From the NCBI GenBank assembly GCA_002344215.1, contig DDSV01000003.1, positions 82,263 to 146,262 on the forward strand: DNA of 64,000 bases. The letters run 5' to 3'. Position numbers and translations under genes: made by a program. The notes beneath the pieces are model-generated. The model searched no databases. It was given only the letters and a program-made list of their open reading frames with translations, and was not told where the DNA came from. The stretch is from Akkermansiaceae bacterium UBA2381 (lineage in GTDB: Bacteria; Verrucomicrobiota; Verrucomicrobiia; Verrucomicrobiales; DEV007). This document shows positions 24,895 through 33,028 of this stretch, in pieces. Numbering within the stretch: the stretch's first letter is position 1; each line of letters begins with the position of its first letter.

Positions 24895-25578
24895 ATGATC
24901 CCGCCCGTTGTGCGATTCCTCTTATATCTCCCGTTCATCGCCCTTTTGGTGTCGTGTGGCGAAGATGATCTGGCCGCGCTACCGAGCGGACCGCCGGTTG
25001 GAACCGGGGTCTACGGTCAGGTTTGTGCCGCCTGCCACGGGGTAAACGGGGAGGGAAAGGAGGAACTCTTCAGCCCCTCGATCACCGGACTACCGGTATG
25101 GTATGTCGAGGAGCAATTAGGGAAGTTCCGTTCCGGTAAGCGCGGGAGCCATCCCGAAGATATCCCCGGGCAGCAGATGCGGGCGATTTCCCTCTCCCTA
25201 AGCGACGCCCAGATCAAAGAAGCCGCGGCGACAGTGGCGGAAATGCCGATCATCCTGACAGAGCCTCCGCTGGCTGGAGTCGATCTTGAGACTGCCCGCT
25301 TTCGCTTTGCCAACGAGTGTATGGAATGCCATCGCTACAATGGGAAAGGGGAAGTCGTGTTTCACAGTGCCCAGTTAATTTCCCTGAACCGGAGCTATCT
25401 CATCAGGCAGTTGAAGAATTACCGGGATGGAAAGCGCGGTGCGAGTGAGGGTGACCTCTACGGAGTGAAGATGGTCGAGATGACCTCCCGTCTTACGGAC
25501 GAAGAGATCGAAATGTTCGTCAACTATATCGGCGCCCTCGCGCACGGGGATGATCCCCGCAGCGCACGGGAGCGGTAG
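24895..25578 (+). CDS. diheme cytochrome c lipoprotein
   Basis: 227 residues. A lipoprotein signal ends at C21 (FIALLVSCGED). Two cytochrome c domains follow, each with one heme site: C44-AAC47-H48 in GQVCAACHGVNGEGK, and CMECH in NECMECHRYNGKGE, with possible methionine ligands in PGQQMRAIS and YGVKMVEM. The layout is that of c4/c553-type electron carriers. It is probably lipid-anchored in the periplasm and closes the Gld-like operon. The role there is unclear. Confidence 0.9.
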   Translation: MIPPVVRFLLYLPFIALLVSCGEDDLAALPSGPPVGTGVYGQVCAACHGVNGEGKEELFSPSITGLPVWYVEEQLGKFRSGKRGSHPEDIPGQQMRAISLSLSDAQIKEAAATVAEMPIILTEPPLAGVDLETARFRFANECMECHRYNGKGEVVFHSAQLISLNRSYLIRQLKNYRDGKRGASEGDLYGVKMVEMTSRLTDEEIEMFVNYIGALAHGDDPRSARER

Positions 25579-25612
25579 CTCCCGGCCGCCCGGAGTGGTG
25601 CCCCGAGGGGGC
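25567..25612 (+). terminator. two hairpins after the cytochrome gene
   Basis: CGGGAGC-GGTA-GCTCCCG (25567-25584) overlaps the stop codon of the diheme cytochrome, and GCCCC-GAG-GGGGC (25600-25612) follows. Neither has a T-run, so they may act as weak terminators, as RNA 3' protection, or be REP-like palindromes. Confidence 0.35.
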
Positions 25613-25645
25613 GTATCCGGGGCCGGATGTGCGGGTATTTGGGAA

Positions 25646-25673
25646 TTGAAGTCAACGGCAGTTCGTCTATATT
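25646..25673 (+). promoter_or_regulatory. sigma-70 type promoter before PSCyt1 gene
   Basis: TTGAAG (25646-25651), 16 bp, TATATT (25668-25673). A start near 25680 would give a leader of about 26 bases to the ATG at 25706. This suggests the second cytochrome gene has its own transcript. Confidence 0.45.
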
Positions 25674-25705
25674 TTGCAGCCCTAAGAGCAACCCCAAACC
25701 TGAAT

Positions 25706-26176
25706 ATGCGAAAAAATACTCTGATTGCCGCTTTTGTCGGCCTCGTTCTCCCGGTTCTGAGCACTTCCGCCCAGGACAAGGTTGATTTTCAAAAACAAGT
25801 TTATCCGCTCATCAAAGCGAGTTGTGTGCAATGCCACCGCCCCGAGCATGAAAGCCCCGACCGTCCCGGCCGGAAGGTGAAACCCAAGGGAGGTTATGTT
25901 TTTACCAATGCCGAATCGCTCTCCGCTGCGGAAGGTGAAGAGGGTGTAAAGTTCATCGTTCCCGGAAAACCCGCCGACAGCCGCATTATTCAGGTTGTTA
26001 ATCTTCCTCTCGATGACGAATACCACTACCCGCCGGAAGGCAAGGCTCCCCAGTGGACTAAGGCGGAGATCGCCCTTGTCACCAAGTGGATCGAAGAAGG
26101 TGCCGATTTCGGTGGCTGGAAGGAAGATGATAAACCGCTCGAGTACCCCGAGTGGGACGGCAAAGAGAAAGAGTAG
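25706..26176 (+). CDS. PSCyt1-type cytochrome c domain protein
   Basis: 156 residues with a signal peptide (MRKNTLIAAFVGLVLPVLSTSAQ, cut after about residue 23). One domain of the planctomycete cytochrome C type: KQVYPLIKASC-VQ-CH (heme site C40, C43, H44), LSAAEGEEGVKFIVPGKPADS and a closing VTKWIEEGADF. This domain usually forms the N-terminal part of much larger DUF1549/DUF1553 proteins; here it is alone. Heme binding is expected in the periplasm; function unknown. Confidence 0.85.
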   Translation: MRKNTLIAAFVGLVLPVLSTSAQDKVDFQKQVYPLIKASCVQCHRPEHESPDRPGRKVKPKGGYVFTNAESLSAAEGEEGVKFIVPGKPADSRIIQVVNLPLDDEYHYPPEGKAPQWTKAEIALVTKWIEEGADFGGWKEDDKPLEYPEWDGKEKE

Positions 26177-26230
26177 TTGATCGTTGGGATGCCGGTCGTT
26201 GTGGACCGGACCTTCCCTTCAATTTTGCGC

Positions 26231-26260
26231 AAAAGCCGGAGCTGCCGCTCCGGCTTTTTT
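26231..26260. terminator. bidirectional rho-independent terminator
   Basis: AAAAGCCGGAGC (26231-26242), loop TGCC, GCTCCGGCTTTT (26247-26258) with TT after it: a perfect 12-bp stem with A-run and T-run on opposite sides. It separates the cytochrome gene and the flavin reductase gene, which converge. Confidence 0.85.
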
Positions 26261-26315
26261 GTCGGGTAACGGTGCGGCCGACCCTTGCGGGTTGCCGGCC
26301 TCCGCCGGGTTCATC

Positions 26316-26897
26316 TTAGCCGGCGAGTTTTCCGGCGAAGGAGACATAAGCCTCCGTGAGATTTTTGATTTTTGCTGACCATTGGGCGTCGGTGAGGTTG
26401 TCGTCCGCTCCAATGACCTGATGGGCGGACCGAACTGACAGCATTTCCGGGTAAACCGTGACCTGAATGTTCTGGAGCAGGATTCGGAGGCTGTAGAGTC
26501 CCCGCAAACCTCCGAGGGCTCCCGGTGAAGCACTGAGAAGCAGGGCGCATTTGCCGGCGTAGGCGGCGAGTGGAGCTTCGTCATCGGACTCGGCCCGGCT
26601 GCACCAGTCTATCGTATTCTTCAACAGCGGGCTAAAGGCGCTGTTGTATTCCGGGCTCGCCAGGATAAAGCCATCCGCGCGCCGGAACCTTGCTTTGAGC
26701 TGTCGTGCGGCCTCGGGGAGGCCGCCTCCGGCTTCAATATCCTGATTAAAAAGGGGAAGTTCAAAGTCCCGAAGATCCAGTAGATCAACCTCCGCTCCGG
26801 CTTCCGAGGCAGCGTTGACGGCTGCCTTTAGAATGGCGGTATTGTAGGATCCTTGTCGGGTGCTGCCGGAGAAGGCAACAAGCTTGGGCTGGGTCAT
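26316..26897 (-). CDS. NADPH-dependent FMN reductase family protein
   Basis: 193-residue flavodoxin-fold enzyme. The FMN phosphate loop is SGSTRQGSYNT (residues 10-20), and the second flavin motif SPEYNSAFSPLLKNTIDWCS is complete. Members reduce FMN, quinones, chromate or azo dyes with NADPH; the physiological substrate cannot be told. It lies 26 bp downstream in the order of transcription from no other gene; the NIPSNAP gene ends 26 bp after its start on the same strand side. Confidence 0.9.
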   Translation of the reverse strand: MTQPKLVAFSGSTRQGSYNTAILKAAVNAASEAGAEVDLLDLRDFELPLFNQDIEAGGGLPEAARQLKARFRRADGFILASPEYNSAFSPLLKNTIDWCSRAESDDEAPLAAYAGKCALLLSASPGALGGLRGLYSLRILLQNIQVTVYPEMLSVRSAHQVIGADDNLTDAQWSAKIKNLTEAYVSFAGKLAG

Positions 26898-26922
26898 GGG
26901 CGCGGATTGGTCTGAGTGAAAT

Positions 26923-27669
26923 CTACTTCACGGGAGAATAGTCAGTCGGGTTGAGGAGTGTGGATACCACGCCTTTGTCGATGAGGAGTTTTCCATCCTT
27001 TTCGGAAGCATCGCGAGCGGCGATCCACTCCGGGTCGCTCCGAAAAGCGTCGAAACTCGCGGCTTGAGACCCGGCCGAATCGTGGGCGAGGAAGTAAAGC
27101 AGGGTTGTTCCGGCTCCTTCCTGGCCTTCGTCGAGGTGGAAGTAAGTAAGGTTGGTCATTCCGTGTTTGGCGAAGAGCGCGACGGTGTGATCCCGGAAGC
27201 GGTTGTCGAGTGCGGGCAACTTCCCGGGAAGGGTGGTATACCGACGCATTTCAAAGAGACGGGGGCCTTCCCGGGAAAGCTCGACCTTCTTCGGCGAGTA
27301 ATCGGTCGGCGTGAGAAAGAGACTTTCGACCTTAGCGACGAGTTTACCGTCCTTCTCCGAGTCCGCTTTTACCGACTGCCATTCGGGATCTTCGAGGAAT
27401 GTTTTCCAGGAGGTCTCCCTGGCCGCCTTGTCCGGATAACCGAGGAGGTAAATGAGGCGGTTGTCCGGGTTTTCGAGCGGAACCCAATAGAAAAAATTGG
27501 TCATTCCGTGCTTCTCAAACAGACTGACCGTGTGATCACGGAAGCGGGAGTGAAGCGCTTCCAGTTTCCCTTCCGCCGCGAAATAGGTCCGCAGTTCATA
27601 ACAACCGGGTTCCTGGGATTGCGAGGCGGCAGGGAGGGCGAGAAAGAGCAGGGTTAGGAAAATTCTCAT
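26923..27669 (-). CDS. secreted NIPSNAP-family protein, two domains
   Basis: 248 residues. Signal peptide MRIFLTLLFLALPAASQSQ, then two tandem NIPSNAP (ferredoxin-like) domains. The repeat is obvious: CYELRTYFAAEGKLEALHSR against LFEMRRYTTLPGKLPALDNR, and RDHTVSLFEKHGMTNFFY against RDHTVALFAKHGMTNLTY. Each ends in LNPTDYSP or LTPTDYSP. Exported double-NIPSNAP proteins are common in PVC bacteria; no function is established. It precedes the flavin reductase gene by 25 bp on the same strand and may be co-transcribed with it. Confidence 0.9.
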   Translation of the reverse strand: MRIFLTLLFLALPAASQSQEPGCYELRTYFAAEGKLEALHSRFRDHTVSLFEKHGMTNFFYWVPLENPDNRLIYLLGYPDKAARETSWKTFLEDPEWQSVKADSEKDGKLVAKVESLFLTPTDYSPKKVELSREGPRLFEMRRYTTLPGKLPALDNRFRDHTVALFAKHGMTNLTYFHLDEGQEGAGTTLLYFLAHDSAGSQAASFDAFRSDPEWIAARDASEKDGKLLIDKGVVSTLLNPTDYSPVK

Positions 27670-27704
27670 TTCGTATAAGTGAGGGATTTATAGAACACAA
27701 GATA

Positions 27705-28061
27705 TTAAGATGCGTTTCGATGAAAAATCCAGCGTGCCCATCCCACCAGGAAGGAGACCCCTCCCAGCGGCGTGATGGCTCCCAGTTTTGTTACATCCGT
27801 GAGGGCAAGAGCATAAAGACTGCCCGAGAATAGAATGATTCCCGCGAGGAACCAGAAGTAACCGAGGGGGCGGCCGGGAAGCAGAGCGATCACGAAGAGA
27901 GCAAGACCGTGGATCAGATGATAGAGCGTGGCCGTTTCCCAGTTGTCGAGGCGTCCGGTTGCCTCGAGGCGGTCAGCCAGACCGTGAGCTCCGAAGGCTC
28001 CAAGAGAGATCCCGAGGAAGACCATGAGAGCAGCGAGACGGATTCGTGAGGAGGGTGTCAT
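27705..28061 (-). CDS. DUF423 membrane protein (YgdD-like)
   Basis: 118 residues with four membrane helices. Family motifs: LGISLGAFGAHGL at the start, ATLYHLIHGLALF in the middle and AITPLGGVSFLVGWA at the end. Function unknown. The open frame extends upstream to 28370, but that part has no protein character and lies over the OmpA-like gene; the ATG at 28061 gives the family length. TATTAT (28073-28068) is six bases before this ATG. Confidence 0.88.
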   Translation of the reverse strand: MTPSSRIRLAALMVFLGISLGAFGAHGLADRLEATGRLDNWETATLYHLIHGLALFVIALLPGRPLGYFWFLAGIILFSGSLYALALTDVTKLGAITPLGGVSFLVGWARWIFHRNAS

Positions 28062-28134
28062 AAGTGGATAATAGATTCGCCGAATCCAGAAGGAAGGGGA
28101 GGTGAAATGATTGGGCTGTCGTGGAAAAGAGAGA

Positions 28135-29019
28135 TTACGGAAGAATTGTAATCTCGACGCGGCGGTTCGCCTGACCCTTGAGTGGCTCGGTGTTTCCCAA
28201 TCCTTTGACAAGAATCCTTTCTTCGGGAATTCCGTTGATGACAAAATAAGCCGCCAGAAATTTCGCGCGATTGTTGCTGACATCCTCATTGGTCTCCGCG
28301 TAGCTCGAGTCGTCGGCGTGGCCGATGATCTCGACTTTGGCTTTAGGAGATTTTTTGAGTGCTTCAGCAACCTCTTTAAGGGCCCGGTCCCGTTCCGGGT
28401 AATTTACGGCACTGGCAAGATCATAGGAAATCGGTTCGATGACCGGAGTTTTGGAGGAGGCGGGGGTCTTTTTCGGGACTTCCGCCTTCGAGGCCATCGC
28501 CTTTGAGGGCTGCTTTGCCTTTGCGGAATCCTTCGCCGCGGCGATTGCGGTAGTTGCCTTTTTCTCGAGTGCTTTTATTTCCGCCTGAAGCTCAGCCACC
28601 TTTTTACGTCCGGCTTCCAGCTGGCGCTCCTGTTTTGCAAGGGTATCAGCGGCCGGGCCGGATTTCTTCAATTCTTCGCGGGCTTTTTCCAACTGTGCAG
28701 TGACCGAAGAAAGCTTCGCCTCAAGCGTGGAAATGGTTTCGGCTTTTGAGCCGAGTTCCTTGTGCGCCTCGTGCAGGCTTTCCCGGGTCCGTTCAAGTTC
28801 CGCGCGGGACTTCTCAAGCGACTCGCGAAGTTCCTGGAGAGCTTTGTTTTCCTGACGGGATTCACCTTTGACTCGCCGCGAGGGCTTGGCGGCTTCCTCG
28901 TTCTTTTCTGTTTTCTTTTTCGGGGAATCAGAGGCACCCTGCCCGTCCCGGTTGGGAGAGAGGATGAAAAGGCAGGAAGCGACGATGAGGACCAGCGAGG
29001 GGATGGGGATTGCTTTCAC
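28135..29019 (-). CDS. OmpA-family protein with long coiled coil
   Basis: 294 residues, GTG start, with a short hydrophobic signal (SLVLIVASCLFILSP). Residues about 35-155 are a charged coiled coil (ELRESLEKSRAELERTRESL and similar heptads), then a lysine/alanine/proline linker, then a C-terminal OmpA-like domain (KVEIIGHADDSSYAETNEDV, NNRAKFLAAYFVINGIPEERI, ending in ANRRVEI). That domain binds peptidoglycan. Likely a periplasmic spacer that ties the envelope to the wall. It overlaps nothing; the CNNM gene is divergent from it. Confidence 0.87.
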   Translation of the reverse strand: MKAIPIPSLVLIVASCLFILSPNRDGQGASDSPKKKTEKNEEAAKPSRRVKGESRQENKALQELRESLEKSRAELERTRESLHEAHKELGSKAETISTLEAKLSSVTAQLEKAREELKKSGPAADTLAKQERQLEAGRKKVAELQAEIKALEKKATTAIAAAKDSAKAKQPSKAMASKAEVPKKTPASSKTPVIEPISYDLASAVNYPERDRALKEVAEALKKSPKAKVEIIGHADDSSYAETNEDVSNNRAKFLAAYFVINGIPEERILVKGLGNTEPLKGQANRRVEITILP

Positions 29020-29162
29020 GAGGGGCAGGATGCGAAAAATTCAACCGCTTCGCCAGTGGATTTTGTGGAATTAAACAAATTATTCCACCGTCCGTGCCAC
29101 CCTTTCCGGGTTTTCCCGGTTCACTTGACTTTACGGGGAGCGGGACGAGGAATATTCCGCTT

Positions 29163-30491
29163 GTGATTGAGGTTTCCGTAATTTTTGCGCTTCTGGTTCT
29201 CAACGGGGTTTTCGCTATGGCGGAAATTGCGTTGATCACGGCTCGGCGCACCCGTCTCAAAAGGCTCGCTGATGCAGGGAGCAAGGGGGCGCGCCTCGCC
29301 TTGAAACTGGGTGAAAATCCCGAACGCTTTCTTAGCACGGTTCAGGTGGGAATTACTCTTGTGGGGGTGCTCGCGGGTGCCTATGGGGGAGCCAGTCTTG
29401 CCCCTTACGTTTCACCGGTGATTGAGAAGATCCCGGCGCTTGTGCCTTACGCCGAGCGGATTGCCTTTGTTTTCGTCGTGGCAATCATCACCTACGTTTC
29501 CCTGGTCGTGGGTGAACTTGTCCCGAAAGGCCTCGCGATGAGATTTCCGGAGGCGATTGCTTCGGGGATGGCACGGCCCATGGATCTGTTGTCGAGTGCG
29601 GCGAAGCCTCTTGTCTCATTTCTGGAACTGAGCACCCGGCTTGTGCTGCGGCTTTTCGGGAAACGTCCTGCGGGTGAGGCCGATGCCTCGGTCGACGATG
29701 TCGAGGTGATTCTGCGGGAGGGGATTGTCACGGGAATGGTCCGTCGCGAGGAATCCGAGATGGTGGAGGGAGTCTTTGACCTTCGTGATGTCCTCGCGGA
29801 AGAGGTCATGAGACCCAGGCCTCTCGTTGTCTTCCTTCCTCACGACGCCCCTGTTGAATCCTATTGGCCTCTGGTAGTCGATACTGATCAGACTGTTTTT
29901 CCTGTCTATGAGGAGAATCGGGATGCAGTTCTCGGTCTGGTGTCTCTCAGAAGCTTGTTTGCCAATCTTGCCGGTCCGCTTCCGAAACTGCCGGGTGAGA
30001 TATGTCACGAGCCGCTTTTTGTGTCCGAAAACCAGACCGCACTTTCCCTGATGGATACCCTCAGGCATTCGCCAATGGGGGCGGCGCTGGTCGCGGACGA
30101 GTTCGGTACGGTTCGGGGATTGATTACCCTGGAGGATATCGTGGAGGAAGTGGTGGGAGAACTTCGCCCGGGCGCCCTGCACTCGGATCGTCCCGGCATG
30201 CGGGAGACGGCGGAGAATGCCTGGTTGGTTGACGGTTTGATCGAGATCGATGTGGTCGAAGAGGCCATCCCCGGGTTTTCTGAATTGACCGAGGCCGAGA
30301 AAGAACCGTTCCAAACTCTTGCCGGTTACATTGTCCACCGCCTTGATCGCCTGCCGGATGAGGGAGAGTCGTTTTCTGCGGGAGAGTTCGAATTCGAGAT
30401 CGTCGACATGGACCGGCAACGCATCGACAAAGTCGCGATTCGCAGGAGGATCGAAGAAGGGGATGGAATGGAGTCCGCGGACGCTGATTAG
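29163..30491 (+). CDS. CNNM/CorC-HlyC family transporter-associated protein
   Basis: 442 residues if the GTG at 29163 is used (VIEVSVIFALLVLNGVFAMAE); GAGGA precedes it by about ten bases. Layout: DUF21 membrane domain with four helices (LITARRTRLKRLADAG; STVQVGITLVGVLAGAYGGA), two CBS domains (DVLAEEVMRPRPLVVFLPHD; MGAALVADEFGTVRGLITLEDIVEEV) and a CorC_HlyC domain (WLVDGLIEIDVVEEAIPG). These proteins move or regulate magnesium/cobalt ions; 'hemolysin' names are historic. A longer in-frame start at 29010 lacks membrane-protein character and is not used. Confidence 0.88.
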   Translation: MIEVSVIFALLVLNGVFAMAEIALITARRTRLKRLADAGSKGARLALKLGENPERFLSTVQVGITLVGVLAGAYGGASLAPYVSPVIEKIPALVPYAERIAFVFVVAIITYVSLVVGELVPKGLAMRFPEAIASGMARPMDLLSSAAKPLVSFLELSTRLVLRLFGKRPAGEADASVDDVEVILREGIVTGMVRREESEMVEGVFDLRDVLAEEVMRPRPLVVFLPHDAPVESYWPLVVDTDQTVFPVYEENRDAVLGLVSLRSLFANLAGPLPKLPGEICHEPLFVSENQTALSLMDTLRHSPMGAALVADEFGTVRGLITLEDIVEEVVGELRPGALHSDRPGMRETAENAWLVDGLIEIDVVEEAIPGFSELTEAEKEPFQTLAGYIVHRLDRLPDEGESFSAGEFEFEIVDMDRQRIDKVAIRRRIEEGDGMESADAD

Positions 30492-30531
30492 TTTTCGTGG
30501 TCACCCGGTTCCCCGATTGGAATCACGTCTC

Positions 30532-30561
30532 TTGACCGGGGGTAGTCATCGGTCCTAGTAT
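30532..30561 (+). promoter_or_regulatory. promoter-like site with almost no leader
   Basis: TTGACC (30532-30537), 18 bp, TAGTAT (30556-30561), then nine bases to the ATG at 30571. The bases before the ATG (CCGCCAAA) contain no Shine-Dalgarno sequence, so a leaderless or very short-leader transcript is possible. Confidence 0.45.
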
Positions 30562-30570
30562 TCCGCCAAA

Positions 30571-31251
30571 ATGAAAACCCCCATCTTTGCTTGCGCCCTT
30601 GCTATTGTCCTCTGCCTTCCATCGTGCGACACGGGAGGCGGAGGGAGCGCCTCATCCAACTCATCGGTTTCCCTTTTCGACGGCAAAAGCTTTGCCGGTT
30701 GGACCGGTCTCGACGGAAAGACACCCGGGGCGGGATGGAGCATTAAAGACGGCGTCCTGCAATTGGATGGCGAGGGAGGAAATCTGATCTCGGAGAAGGA
30801 ATACACCGATTTTGATTTCGAGTGGGAATGGAAGCTGGCCGAAGGCGGAAACAATGGAGTGAAGTACTGGGTCACCCAGGTGGGAGGAAAGGAGTGGCTT
30901 GGAATCGAGTATCAAATGCTCGACGATAACAAGCATCCTGACGCAAAGAACGGGGCCAAACGCCTCACTGCCTCCTTTTACGACATTCAGGCACCGGCAG
31001 TGAAAACGCCCGTCAAATCTCCGGGGGAGTGGAATCAGAGCCGCATTGTCGCCAAAGGGGGGAAACTCCAGCACTGGCTCAACGGCGTTCTTGTCGGCGA
31101 GGCTGATACCGCATCCGATGATTGGAAAGCCAAACTGGCCGAAAGTAAGTTCAAAGAGAAGGCGGGTTTTGCTCCGGGCAAGGGCAGGATCATGATCACG
31201 GATCACAAAGACAAAACCTGGTATCGCAACCTGCGGATCACCGAGCTGTGA
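30571..31251 (+). CDS. DUF1080 lipoprotein (3-keto-disaccharide hydrolase family)
   Basis: 226 residues. Lipobox at CLPSC (IVLCLPSCDTG). A single DUF1080 concanavalin-like domain: SLFDGKSFAGWTGLDG, WSIKDGVLQLDGEGGNLIS, DFDFEWEWKLAEGGNNGVKY, GIEYQMLDDNKHPDAKNG, and WNQSRIVAKGGKLQHWLNGV. Some members are 3-keto-glucoside hydrolases and others probably bind sugars. Cell location: outer or inner membrane lipoprotein. No oxidoreductase partner lies next to it. Confidence 0.88.
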   Translation: MKTPIFACALAIVLCLPSCDTGGGGSASSNSSVSLFDGKSFAGWTGLDGKTPGAGWSIKDGVLQLDGEGGNLISEKEYTDFDFEWEWKLAEGGNNGVKYWVTQVGGKEWLGIEYQMLDDNKHPDAKNGAKRLTASFYDIQAPAVKTPVKSPGEWNQSRIVAKGGKLQHWLNGVLVGEADTASDDWKAKLAESKFKEKAGFAPGKGRIMITDHKDKTWYRNLRITEL

Positions 31252-31281
31252 CCGGGGAATATCAGATGGTGAAATCCTGCC

Positions 31282-32199
31282 TCAGGGTCTGACCGGGGTA
31301 GGGGAGGCGTATTTCATGATGAGAGGCGGACTCTCGACGGTGAATCGCTCTCCGTCGAGAACCAGCCGATCACCGGCCGGGAAAGAGCGGAGTTTGCCCT
31401 CTGCGGTTTGGAAAACTTTCACTCCGGTGAGTGTGATTTTCCCAGAGATCGGATCAAAGCTCAGATTTTCAGCCATCACAAAACGACCGGGAGACTGCTG
31501 GGTGACTTTCACTTGTTCGGCGAGAAGAGGTTGTGAGCCGGCTGGCTTGGATTCCCCGCGGACGTAAACGGAAACGCGACTCGCCTCGATACGGAAGAGC
31601 GGATGTTCAACCACCACGTTGCCTTCATAGGCGAGGCGGTCGTCAGAAATGTGGGAACGGTCGGCGGTAATGCGGAAACTCTCCTGTCGAATCCAACTCC
31701 TGTCGGTAGGTGGTAATTCAAAAGAAGAGTCAGGTGCCGTGATCAATTCAAAGTTCCCCCAGAGTCGGGAGGGATCTATGTCGCCTCCCGCAGCAGGCGC
31801 AACGAGAGCCAGCGGGACACGATAGGGTTCAGCCTCCCGGATCGGAGCTGGTGAGTCGATCGACCTTTCCTTGCTTTCCGGGTTTGTGCCGGATCTGACT
31901 AGAAACCTGAATTCATCGGATTGTCTTTCGTTCCGATCCATTTTGAAGGTGGAGAGAGCCACCAGGATAAGTCCGACGAGCGCTGCCGCCACGGCGCCCC
32001 CCGTCATCCACATCCGCCAATCCCGGGTTGCCTGTTTGGTATCGCGGTGGCTCGTTTGGTTGCGATTGACGGTGGCAAGCAATATCCGGTGGACGAGTTC
32101 GTCGTCAAACTCGTCCGGTCCGAGCCGGGCGTGCTCAGTGAGCGCGGCGTCGATGAACCGCTCTGCTGCGGGAAGAGGATCGTCGAGAGATGTATTCAT
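31282..32199 (-). CDS. anti-sigma-like membrane protein with LptA-like C-terminal domain
   Basis: 305 residues. A short cytoplasmic N part (1-62; DELVHRILLATVNRNQ is helical and anti-sigma-like), one membrane helix (about 64-85, WMTGGAVAAALVGLILVAL), a linker, and a periplasmic beta-rich part from about 185 on (ITADRSHISDDRLAYEGNVV, FRIEASRVSVYV, GKITLTGVKVFQTAEGKL). That last part looks like the LptA/OstA repeat, in which strands accompany 'EGNV' motifs. It overlaps the sigma-factor gene by four bases (ATGA), so they are coupled. Role inferred: holds the sigma factor at the membrane and may sense a glycolipid. Confidence 0.6.
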   Translation of the reverse strand: MNTSLDDPLPAAERFIDAALTEHARLGPDEFDDELVHRILLATVNRNQTSHRDTKQATRDWRMWMTGGAVAAALVGLILVALSTFKMDRNERQSDEFRFLVRSGTNPESKERSIDSPAPIREAEPYRVPLALVAPAAGGDIDPSRLWGNFELITAPDSSFELPPTDRSWIRQESFRITADRSHISDDRLAYEGNVVVEHPLFRIEASRVSVYVRGESKPAGSQPLLAEQVKVTQQSPGRFVMAENLSFDPISGKITLTGVKVFQTAEGKLRSFPAGDRLVLDGERFTVESPPLIMKYASPTPVRP

Positions 32200-32777
32200 G
32201 ATGGTGAAGGTTGGGTCGTGTCGGCAAGCTTTCGATCGAGGCATTGCTTCAGAAGGCTGCGGGCCCGCTGAAGTCTCTTTCGAATTGCGGCCGGAGCGAC
32301 ATGAAGGACGTCGGCGACTTCATCCCCGTTTCGGCCCTCGTAGTAATAGGCATTAACGGTTTCCCGCAGATTCGCCGGGAGAAGCTCAAGGCACTGCTCC
32401 AGAGAGTCAAAAAGGCTGTTTTCGTCATTTCTTCTGACGGCCTGCCAGGCTGCGACATCAAGATCAATCCGGGCAAGTTCGTTATCGCTCAGATCGTAGC
32501 GGCGATTCTTGCGCAGCCATTCACGCCACTTGTTTCGAACGATACCTCGCATCCAGGTGGAAAAATCGCGGGTTACGTCAAAGACCTCCCGCTTTTCGTA
32601 GGCAACGATAAAGGCCTCTTGAACAATATCCCGGGCAGTGGCGGTGTCGCGGGTGAGGGAAACCGCATAGACGAGCAGATCACGGTGATGCGTGTGTACC
32701 AGGCTGGTAAAATCCTCCGTTCGAGGATCGCCGGTCACTTTGCCGGATGCTTCAGTCTCAGGATTCACGAGATGCAT
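32196..32777 (-). CDS. ECF sigma factor
   Basis: 193 residues. Region 2: HHRDLLVYAVSLTRDTATAR then DIVQEAFIVAYEKREVF and FSTWMRGIVRNKWREWLRK. Region 4: LPANLRETVNAYYYEGRNGD, EVADVLHVAPAAIRKRLQRA. The spacing is that of the PVC sigma-70 family found in large numbers in these genomes. The next gene, overlapping its stop by four bases, encodes a membrane protein of anti-sigma layout. The promoter it recognises is not known; its own 251-bp upstream region is shared with the divergent propeller gene. Confidence 0.92.
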   Translation of the reverse strand: MHLVNPETEASGKVTGDPRTEDFTSLVHTHHRDLLVYAVSLTRDTATARDIVQEAFIVAYEKREVFDVTRDFSTWMRGIVRNKWREWLRKNRRYDLSDNELARIDLDVAAWQAVRRNDENSLFDSLEQCLELLPANLRETVNAYYYEGRNGDEVADVLHVAPAAIRKRLQRARSLLKQCLDRKLADTTQPSPS

Positions 32778-33028
32778 CGTTTAAGAGGTTGGCGGCTACT
32801 GCCGGAGATTGTGACATAAATCGCAGAGGCGGGCGAGAAGGATCATGATCTATTAGCAATTTTAATGATTGGGGAAATTTTTAACAGAAAAGATGCCATT
32901 GGGAGGGATTTGGTGGTGCGCCTGATAAGGGCAGCTAATTTACGCGATTAATGCACAAATACCTTTTGCACCTCTTGGACCTTTCTTTACTTTCAACTCA
33001 GTCTGGAACCGTCCGGAATTCCCCCGTT

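Noticed and set aside
28062..28370. Long upstream extension of the DUF423 gene
   Set aside because: Overlaps the OmpA-like gene and lacks family similarity; DUF423 proteins are about 120 residues.
29010..29162. Longer N terminus of the CNNM/CorC protein
   Set aside because: Proline- and glycine-rich without hydrophobic pattern; a GTG with a GAGGA site at 29163 starts exactly before the first membrane helix.
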